A stretch of 11,061 nucleotides of DNA from JAAFIP01 sp043769005 (GTDB taxonomy: Bacteria; Pseudomonadota; Gammaproteobacteria; Burkholderiales; Burkholderiaceae_C), in the NCBI GenBank assembly GCA_043769005.1, contig JAYVJV010000137.1:1-11061 (forward strand). Reading direction: 5' to 3'. Below the pieces are notes generated by a model that did no database searches, was not told the origin of the DNA, and saw nothing but the letters and a program-made list of their open reading frames with translations. Below are positions 6,290 through 11,061 of the stretch, piece by piece. The translations under genes were made by a program, and so were the position numbers. Numbering within the stretch: the stretch's first letter is position 1; each line of letters opens with the position of its first letter.

Positions 6290-7999
6290 CTACACCCCCT
6301 GAACAATCCAGCGTGCCGCTTTTTCTGCCAGCATCAATGTGGGGCTGTTGGTGTTGCCACTGGTAATCGTGGGCATCACGCTGGCATCCACCACCCGCAG
6401 GCCATGCACCACACCGCCTTGGCCGTCCATCACCCGCAGATGCGAATCCACCACCGCCATCGGGTCGTTTGCCCGGCCCATCTTGGCCGTACCTACGGGG
6501 TGAAAGATGGTGGTGGCAATATCGCCTGCCAGTTTTGCCAGCTCCTCGTCGGTTTGAAACTGCACGCCCGGCTTCCACTCCTGCGGCTGGTATTTGGCCA
6601 GGGCCGGTTGTGCGACGATTTGGCGGGTGATGCGCAAGCTGTCGGCGGCGACTTTGCGGTCGGCATCGGTGCTCAGGTAATTAGGCGCAATCGCGGGCGC
6701 GTCCTCGAACTTGTTCGACGTGATGCTCACCGTGCCCCGGCTGGTGGGGTTCAAGTTGCACACGCTGGCCGTAAAGGCCGGGAAGCTGTGCAGCGGTTGG
6801 CCAAATGCATCCAGGCTCAGGGGTTGCACATGGTATTCAATGTTGGGGTAGGGCTGGTCGGGGCTGCTGCGGGTGAAGGCCCCGAGCTGGCTGGGGGCCA
6901 TGCTCATCGGGCCGGTTTGTTTGAGGGCGTATTCCAGGCCGATCTTGGCCTTGCCCCACCAGGAGTTGGCCAGCACATTGAGCGTTTCTACGCCCTGCAC
7001 CTTAAAGACGGCGCGGATCTGCAAATGGTCTTGCAAGTTAGCCCCCACTCCGGGTAGGTCTACTATGGGTTCTACACCTTTGCTTTTCAAATCAGCAGCA
7101 GCTCCAATGCCCGAGAGCTGTAATATCTGCGGGCTGCCCACTGCACCGGCCGCCAAAATCACTTCGGCGCTGGCCTGCACGGTGAGCATTTTGCGGCCCG
7201 TCCACACCTGTACGCCCGTGCAGCGTTGGCTGCCATCGGGTTGCTTTTCCAGCACCAGGCGCACCACTTGGGCACGCGTCCACATCTCAAAATTGGTACG
7301 GCCATAACAGGTCGGGCGCACAAAGGCCTTGGCCGCGTTCCAGCGCAGGCCGCTCTTTTGGTTCACTTCAAAATAGCCCACACCTTCGTTATCGCCCCGG
7401 TTAAAGTCAGCGCTGGCGGGGATGCCTGCCTGCTGCGCGGCCAGCGAGAAAGCGTCCAGCACATCCCAGCGCAGGCGCTGCTTTTCAATGCGCCATTCAC
7501 CGCTGCTGCCGATGCTCGGGTGACCGTGGAAATCGGCTATCTCTTGAGGCACTTTAGGGCTCTGGCCCTTTGGAATATTGCGCGAGAAGCTATCAATACT
7601 ATAGTGATTTTCATGCGCCTTAAAGTCCGCCAGGCAGTTGTCCCAGCGCCACGCGTCGTCCCCCGTGAGCTGCGCCCACTGGTCATAGTCCCGCGCCTGA
7701 CCGCGCATGTAGATCATGCCGTTGATGCTGCTGCACCCACCTAGCACCTTGCCACGCGGGTAGCCCAGCGAGCGGCCATTCAGCCCTTTTTCGGCCTCGG
7801 TGGTGTACAGCCAGTCGGTGCGCGGATTGCCAATGCAGTACAGATAGCCTACGGGAATATGAATCCAGTGGTAGTCGTCTTTACCCCCCGCCTCGATCAT
7901 CAAGACATGTTTGGAGCGGTCGGCGCTCAGGCGGTTGGCCAGCAGGCAACCGGCAGTGCCGCCGCCGATGATGATGTAGTCGAAGATAGGGTGAGACAT
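6290..7999 (-). CDS. GMC-family FAD-dependent alcohol dehydrogenase (choline dehydrogenase-like)
   Basis: Flavoprotein of the glucose-methanol-choline family, which oxidises an alcohol to an aldehyde and passes electrons to a carrier. It has 569 aa, the normal length. The ADP-binding loop GGGTAG is at residues 12-17, with the ribose-binding acid E36 in IEAGG. The first GMC signature is at about 81-100 (PRGKVLGGCSSINGMIYMRG) and the second at 285-299 (GAVGSPQILQLSGIG). The catalytic histidine is H500 in FHPVGTAKMG, and the C-terminal NTNSPT at 549-554 supplies the second active-site residue. The substrate cannot be read from the sequence: annotation as choline dehydrogenase is common for this subfamily, but no betaine-aldehyde dehydrogenase or choline transporter is adjacent. 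It starts 7 nt after the HD-hydrolase stop, so the two are probably one transcript. Codons for about residues 130-141 form an AT-rich patch in a variable loop. Confidence 0.93.
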   Translation of the reverse strand: MSHPIFDYIIIGGGTAGCLLANRLSADRSKHVLMIEAGGKDDYHWIHIPVGYLYCIGNPRTDWLYTTEAEKGLNGRSLGYPRGKVLGGCSSINGMIYMRGQARDYDQWAQLTGDDAWRWDNCLADFKAHENHYSIDSFSRNIPKGQSPKVPQEIADFHGHPSIGSSGEWRIEKQRLRWDVLDAFSLAAQQAGIPASADFNRGDNEGVGYFEVNQKSGLRWNAAKAFVRPTCYGRTNFEMWTRAQVVRLVLEKQPDGSQRCTGVQVWTGRKMLTVQASAEVILAAGAVGSPQILQLSGIGAAADLKSKGVEPIVDLPGVGANLQDHLQIRAVFKVQGVETLNVLANSWWGKAKIGLEYALKQTGPMSMAPSQLGAFTRSSPDQPYPNIEYHVQPLSLDAFGQPLHSFPAFTASVCNLNPTSRGTVSITSNKFEDAPAIAPNYLSTDADRKVAADSLRITRQIVAQPALAKYQPQEWKPGVQFQTDEELAKLAGDIATTIFHPVGTAKMGRANDPMAVVDSHLRVMDGQGGVVHGLRVVDASVMPTITSGNTNSPTLMLAEKAARWIVQGV

Positions 8000-8006
8000 G
8001 ATGAAT

Positions 8007-8609
8007 TCAGGCTAAATTGCGGCGCGCCATCGGCTCCAGACGGGGAGCAAGCGTGGGGTGAAAATATAACTGCGCACGTTGGGCCATCTGGCGCATAAAC
8101 TGCCGTCGTTTATACCAGTACAGCGGCCAGGGTACAAAGCTGTACTCCTTACGCACTTGCTTGGCATATTCTGCAAAACGTACGGGCGCGGCGGCGAGAA
8201 TGGCTAAATCAATATCCAATAAGGCTTGACCATCACTGTCATCGGGGCAGGGCAGGTGGCGCTGGGTGGCCAGAATGCGCCGACGCAAAATCTCTTGCCG
8301 ATCTACCGTCAATTGCACAAACCATTGCGCTGCCAGCACGGCACTGCGCGCTTCGTTGTCTTTGGCCTGTGGGTCATAGACGACATCGTGCAACCAGATG
8401 GCCAGCTCAACTTCGTCGGGGCTTTGCAGCAGGGATGCCACCATGTCCAGCAGCGTGAGGCATTCGTCAATATGCTGCGCCGTGTGATAAGCCCGCGCAG
8501 GCTCGGCGTAGGCGGCGGTAAGCTGGCCAAACTTTTCAATCGCGGCATCACAACCCAAGCGCTTGCACAATGCGCTCCAGCGCTCGCGTGTGAACTGCGC
8601 TTGTGCCAT
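8007..8609 (-). CDS. Predicted metal-dependent HD-superfamily hydrolase
   Basis: The 200-aa protein resembles the small HD-domain family sometimes misnamed 'NMDA receptor NMDAR2C subunit' (COG4339 type). Candidate metal ligands are H46 in YHTAQHIDECL, H74-D75 in WLHDVVYD and D134 in DIDLAIL. Further conserved-looking positions are D79, N85-E86 and H118. HD proteins of this type are thought to be phosphohydrolases; the substrate is unknown. The C-terminus (about 150-187) is aromatic and basic (WPLYWYKRRQFMRQ). No signal peptide or membrane segment is visible. It is the first gene of a minus-strand pair with the GMC dehydrogenase (7-nt gap). ATG at 8609 is the first start after the repeat-rich non-coding stretch; no strong Shine-Dalgarno site is evident. 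A small GGCGG/CCGCC hairpin (8619-8633) lies just upstream. Confidence 0.87.
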   Translation of the reverse strand: MAQAQFTRERWSALCKRLGCDAAIEKFGQLTAAYAEPARAYHTAQHIDECLTLLDMVASLLQSPDEVELAIWLHDVVYDPQAKDNEARSAVLAAQWFVQLTVDRQEILRRRILATQRHLPCPDDSDGQALLDIDLAILAAAPVRFAEYAKQVRKEYSFVPWPLYWYKRRQFMRQMAQRAQLYFHPTLAPRLEPMARRNLA

Positions 8610-8650
8610 TTAGCAACTGGCGGAGTAGCCGCCGCTTGTACTGTGCACGC

Positions 8651-8740
8651 CCCGGCACTTGGTGTGGACGGCTCCGCGGCTGTCCCCCGGCCTGCGGCCT
8701 CCTCCTTTATGCCGCTGCGCCGTCCACACCAAGCGCCAGG
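8651..8740. repeat. Hairpin repeat element, copy A
   Basis: Imperfect terminal inverted repeats at 8651-8670 and 8721-8740 pair at 18 of 20 positions, with CTTGGTGTGGACG/CGTCCACACCAAG perfect. They enclose a 50-nt core (8671-8720) that reads GCTCCGCGGCTGTCCCCC at its left end and CTTTATGCCGCTGCGC at its right end. The core is shared with copy B in opposite orientation; the outer arms are not. Confidence 0.82.
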
Positions 8741-8795
8741 GCTGCGAATGGGCATTGAGGGCGCTACGGCGGTTGACTGCCCAACACTTCTGCGA

Positions 8796-8900
8796 GAGCG
8801 GGTCGATGGTGCACTCAGCGCAGCGGCATAAAGGAGGAGGCGGCGGCCCTAGGCCGCCCCGGGGGACAGCCGCGGAGCTGAGTGCGCCATCGGCACGCTC
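8796..8900. repeat. Hairpin repeat element, copy B, inverted relative to copy A
   Basis: Outer arms 8796-8819 and 8877-8900 match at 21 of 24 positions, and two of the three differences are still G-T pairs. The core at 8818-8878 is the reverse complement of copy A's core: the first 18 nt and last 24 nt are identical. Its centre is longer and holds the palindrome GGCGGCC-CTA-GGCCGCC (8842-8858). The arms have a different sequence from those of copy A (GATGGTGCACTCAGC type). Confidence 0.82.
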
Positions 8901-8918
8901 CGGTACAGAGCAAAATAA

Positions 8919-8936
8919 GACAAGCTTAGGGGTCAT
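8919..8936 (-). repeat. Remnant start of a further 84-bp repeat unit
   Basis: On the minus strand this reads ATGACCCCTAAGCTTGTC, close to the unit start ATGACCCCCACGCTTGTC. It follows the full copy at 8941-9022 at about the expected spacing, as unit 2 follows unit 1 in the mreD-mrdA gap. Confidence 0.5.
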
Positions 8937-8940
8937 GATT

Positions 8941-9022
8941 GACGCAGCGCCGGGCCGCCCCAAGCAAGGCGGGCCCCCATGGGGGGCAGCGCAGTACACG
9001 CCGTGACAAGCGTGGGAGCCAT
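8941..9022 (-). repeat. Full copy of the 84-bp GC-rich repeat behind mmsA
   Basis: Read on the minus strand it begins at the base after the mmsA TAA (ATGGCTCCCACGCTTGTCAC) and ends GGCGCTGCGTC. About 75 of 84 positions match unit 1 of the mreD-mrdA gap. The hairpin arms GCTGCCCC and GGGGCGGC are kept, while the loop side differs (CCCGCC for TGCTCC). Orientation relative to the preceding gene is the same as behind mreD. It may form the 3' end of the mmsA transcript. Confidence 0.85.
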
Positions 9023-10537
9023 TTACTTGCTAGTCGGCATCGCAAACTCAGCACCCTTGGCAATGCTGTCGGGCCAGCGCTGCATGATGGATTTTTGCTT
9101 GGTGTAGAAGCGCACACCCTCTTCGCCATAGGCATGCATGTCGCCAAACAGACTCTTCTTCCAGCCGCCAAAACCGTGCCATGCCATCGGCACCGGGATG
9201 GGTACGTTGATGCCGACCATGCCGACCTGGATGCGGCGGCCAAACTCGCGCGCCACACCGCCGTCACGGGTAAAGATGCTCACGCCGTTGCCAAACTCGT
9301 GGGCGTTAATGAGCTCTACGGCCTGGGCAAAGTCCTTCACACGCACGCAGGCCAGCACAGGGCCGAAAATTTCTTCTTTGTAGATGCGCATGCTGGGTAA
9401 GACGTTGTCAAACAGCGTGCCACCCATCCAAAAGCCCTCTTCGCAGCCTTTTTCTTTTTGTGCAAACTTGCGGCCATCCACCAGCAGGTCTGCGCCTTGC
9501 GCCACGCCCACGTCGATGTAGCCGGTGATGCGGTCAAACGCAGCCTTCGTCACGATAGGTCCCATCTCGGCATCCAGATTGGTACCGTTCTTGATCTTCA
9601 GGGCTTTGGTGCGCTCGGCCAGCTTGCCCATGATTTTGTCGCCCACATCGCCCACCAGCACGGCCACGCTGATGGCCATGCAGCGCTCGCCCGCCGAGCC
9701 GTAAGCCGCGCCGATCAGGGCATCAACGGACTGCTCCAGGTCGGCATCGGGCATCACCACCATGTGGTTCTTGGCACCGCCCAGGGCTTGCACGCGCTTG
9801 CCGTGGTGCGCGCCCGTCTCGTAAATGTAGTTGGCAATCGGCGTGGAGCCGACAAAACTCACGGCCTTTACATCCGGGTGCACCAGCAGCGCGTCCACGG
9901 CTTCTTTGTCGCCCTGGATCACGTTGAACACGCCGTCGGGCAGGCCAGCTTTTTTCAGCAGCTCGGCCATGAACAAGGCTGGCGAGGGGTCAATCGGGCT
10001 GGGCTTCAAAATAAAGGTGTTGCCCGCCGCAATGGCCACCGGGAACATCCACATCGGCACCATCACCGGAAAGTTAAACGGCGTGATGCCCGCCACCACG
10101 CCCAGGGGCTGGCGCGTGATCCAGTTGTCAATGCCGGTGCCCACCTGCTCGGTGTAGTCACCTTTGAGCAACTGGGGGATGCCGGTGGCAAACTCCACGA
10201 TCTCAATGCCGCGCGTGACCTCGCCCTGCGCGTCGGTAAACACTTTGCCGTGCTCCGCAGTGATCATGCGGGCCAGGTCGTCCTTATGCAGATTCAGCAG
10301 CTCTAGAAACTTGAACATCACCCTTGCGCGCTTCAGCGGTGGCGCATCGGCCCAGGCGGGAAAGGCGGCTTGCGCAGCGGCCACTGCGCGGTCTACATCG
10401 GTGGCCGAGCCCAAGGCCACACGGCCCGTTACCGCGCCGGTGGCGGGGTTGGTCACGTCTTGGCTGCGCCCAGCGGCGCCCGCTGCGTTGCTAGCCAGGT
10501 GGCCTGCAATGTAATGGTCGATATTTGTAATACTCAT
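9023..10537 (-). CDS. mmsA: CoA-acylating methylmalonate-semialdehyde dehydrogenase
   Basis: Cytosolic aldehyde dehydrogenase that converts (methyl)malonate semialdehyde with CoA and NAD+ to propionyl-CoA or acetyl-CoA, as in valine, beta-alanine and inositol breakdown. From the ATG at 10537 it has 504 aa, the usual length. ITPFNFP at 151-157 includes the oxyanion Asn155, and LKPS at 177-180 the cofactor-binding lysine. The catalytic cysteine is C286 in GSAGERCMAIS. ALGGAKNH at 251-258 is typical of this subfamily: where ordinary aldehyde dehydrogenases have the general-base Glu, this has Ala251 in my by-eye alignment, as expected for a CoA-dependent enzyme. The frame extends 22 codons upstream to 10603, but AAGGAC (10543-10548) supports the start used. 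A lysR gene is divergent, and an 84-bp repeat abuts the stop codon. The exact physiological semialdehyde is not determined by sequence. Confidence 0.93.
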   Translation of the reverse strand: MSITNIDHYIAGHLASNAAGAAGRSQDVTNPATGAVTGRVALGSATDVDRAVAAAQAAFPAWADAPPLKRARVMFKFLELLNLHKDDLARMITAEHGKVFTDAQGEVTRGIEIVEFATGIPQLLKGDYTEQVGTGIDNWITRQPLGVVAGITPFNFPVMVPMWMFPVAIAAGNTFILKPSPIDPSPALFMAELLKKAGLPDGVFNVIQGDKEAVDALLVHPDVKAVSFVGSTPIANYIYETGAHHGKRVQALGGAKNHMVVMPDADLEQSVDALIGAAYGSAGERCMAISVAVLVGDVGDKIMGKLAERTKALKIKNGTNLDAEMGPIVTKAAFDRITGYIDVGVAQGADLLVDGRKFAQKEKGCEEGFWMGGTLFDNVLPSMRIYKEEIFGPVLACVRVKDFAQAVELINAHEFGNGVSIFTRDGGVAREFGRRIQVGMVGINVPIPVPMAWHGFGGWKKSLFGDMHAYGEEGVRFYTKQKSIMQRWPDSIAKGAEFAMPTSK

Positions 10538-10542
10538 GGCTT

Positions 10543-10548
10543 GTCCTT
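10543..10548 (-). promoter_or_regulatory. Ribosome binding site deciding the mmsA start
   Basis: AAGGAC on the minus strand, with AGGA 6 nt before the ATG at 10537. It supports MSITNIDHY as the N-terminus rather than the frame-open start at 10603, which lies next to the operator. Confidence 0.75.
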
Positions 10549-10556
10549 GTTTTATC

Positions 10557-10584
10557 CCTATATTTTGACGATTAATCAGGTAAA
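10557..10584 (-). promoter_or_regulatory. Candidate mmsA promoter
   Basis: On the minus strand, TTTACC (10579-10584), a 16-nt spacer and TATAGG (10557-10562), each matching the sigma-70 consensus at 4 of 6 positions. This would start transcription near 10550 and put the centre of the inverted repeat (10620) near -70. An alternative pair, TTGGCT (10586-10591) with CAAAAT (10562-10567), is possible. Confidence 0.35.
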
Positions 10585-10605
10585 AAGCCAATGAAATTAG
10601 CAAAC

Positions 10606-10634
10606 AAACAATATAAGTGAAATTTATATTGTTT
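10606..10634. promoter_or_regulatory. Perfect inverted repeat, likely LysR operator
   Basis: AAACAATATAA (10606-10616), a 7-nt spacer, then TTATATTGTTT (10624-10634). All 11 positions pair. The inner part fits the T-N11-A pattern of LysR-type binding sites. It lies in the gap between the divergent mmsA and lysR genes and ends just before a TATACT box of lysR. Confidence 0.72.
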
Positions 10635-10637
10635 AGC

Positions 10638-10643
10638 TATACT
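10638..10643 (+). promoter_or_regulatory. Candidate -10 box of the lysR gene
   Basis: TATACT matches 5 of 6 of the sigma-70 -10 consensus, 8 nt before the ATG at 10652. No good -35 box is visible, and the -35 area falls in the inverted repeat, consistent with autoregulation. The short distance would give a nearly leaderless mRNA. Confidence 0.4.
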
Positions 10644-10651
10644 GCCAAATT

Positions 10652-11061
10652 ATGGACACTTACGACACCATCAGCCTTAAAGCCTTTTGCGCCGTGGCGC
10701 GTGAGGGCAGCGTCTCCCGCGCGGCGGTGCGTCTGCACCTTACGCAACCTGCGGTCAGCCTGCAAATCAAAGCCTTGCAAGAGCGCAGCAAGCTGCAGCT
10801 GTTTACCCGCACCCCCAAAGGCCTGGCGCTCACGCGCGATGGCGCTGCGCTGCTGCCGCAGGCCGAGAAGGTACTGGCCGCGCTGCAAGACTTTGGCCAG
10901 TCGGCCCGCAGCCTGCACAGCACCTTGCGCGGCACGCTGCGCGTGGGCACTATTCTTGACCCCGAGTTCACCCGCCTGGGCGAATTTTTAAAGCAGTTGG
11001 TCGAATCGGCCCCGCAAATCGACACCGAACTGCGCCAAGCCATGAGCGGCCAAGTGCTGCA
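10652..11061 (+). CDS. LysR-family transcriptional regulator, 3' end cut off by the window
   Basis: The frame from the ATG at 10652 is open to the window end (136 codons visible; full LysR proteins are about 300). Residues 1-65 form the winged helix-turn-helix: FCAVAREGSVSRAA (12-25), the recognition helix LTQPAVSLQIKALQ (30-43), and LFTRTPKGLALTRDG (50-64). A linker helix runs to about residue 92, and the effector domain begins at GTLRVGTILDP (94-104). A stop codon at 10634-10636 lies in frame upstream, so this ATG is the first available start. No Shine-Dalgarno site precedes it. The gene is divergent from mmsA with a 114-nt gap holding a LysR-type palindrome, so it probably controls mmsA and itself. 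The inducer is unknown; a metabolite of the mmsA pathway would be the simplest guess. Known mmsA regulators in Pseudomonas are AraC-type, so this is a different arrangement. Confidence 0.9.
   Translation, partial: MDTYDTISLKAFCAVAREGSVSRAAVRLHLTQPAVSLQIKALQERSKLQLFTRTPKGLALTRDGAALLPQAEKVLAALQDFGQSARSLHSTLRGTLRVGTILDPEFTRLGEFLKQLVESAPQIDTELRQAMSGQVL

Noticed and set aside
6404..7057. Plus-strand open frame opposite the GMC gene
   Set aside because: It is antisense to a well-supported gene with all catalytic motifs, and its translation is H/A/G/V-rich without motifs.
8659..9006. Open frames on both strands through the 8610-9022 stretch
   Set aside because: They run through the hairpin repeats and the 84-bp element. 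The translations repeat the same APHGG/GRPGAAS pattern as the mreD-mrdA gap, so they are repeat DNA and not genes.
9458..10306. 282-codon plus-strand open frame opposite mmsA
   Set aside because: It mirrors the mmsA coding frame and has histidine-rich shadow composition and no recognisable domain.
10617..10991. 124-codon plus-strand frame starting at 10617
   Set aside because: It is a shifted frame over the lysR gene. The frame from 10652 gives a clear LysR helix-turn-helix and runs off the window edge.

Overview
The window is GC-rich, tightly packed bacterial chromosome. The mreB-mreC-mreD-mrdA order, the protein sequences and the dispersed GC-rich repeats suggest a betaproteobacterium of the Comamonadaceae (Rhodoferax/Acidovorax/Polaromonas type). 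That placement is inference; no marker gene in the window fixes the genus. No tRNA, rRNA, CRISPR array, transposase or phage gene was seen.

Region 1 (1-4706, + strand) is the cell-elongation cluster. It holds mreB (first residues cut off by the window edge), mreC (GTG start), mreD (ATGA overlap with mreC) and mrdA (PBP2). MreB filaments, the MreC/MreD membrane partners and the transpeptidase PBP2 together direct lateral-wall peptidoglycan synthesis. A tandem pair of 84-bp GC-rich repeats plus a decayed third unit separates mreD from mrdA. Because 84 is a multiple of 3, the mrdA frame stays open through the repeats and offers a false upstream start. rodA, the usual partner of mrdA, does not follow.

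Region 2 (4812-6086, + strand) is a 7-TM membrane protein with a degenerate GGDEF domain (DDNSF in place of GGDEF). A hairpin terminator at 6124-6147 lies between it and the convergent gene.

Region 3 (6290-8609, - strand) is a two-gene unit: a small HD-superfamily hydrolase followed 7 nt later by a GMC-family flavoprotein alcohol dehydrogenase. Upstream, 8610-9022 is a roughly 410-bp non-coding stretch built from repeats. It has two inverted copies of one hairpin element, whose outer stems differ between copies but stay self-complementary, and another copy of the 84-bp family that starts at the base after the mmsA stop codon.

Region 4 (9023-11061) is mmsA (CoA-acylating methylmalonate-semialdehyde dehydrogenase, - strand), divergent from a LysR-type regulator (+ strand, cut by the window end). 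The gap between them holds a perfect 11-bp inverted repeat with a 7-bp spacer, placed as expected for the LysR operator.

The most unusual items are the covarying hairpin repeats, the 84-bp element sitting directly behind stop codons and inside the mre cluster, and the degenerate GGDEF receptor in the place where rodA is expected. I found no clear new multi-gene defence or biosynthetic system.
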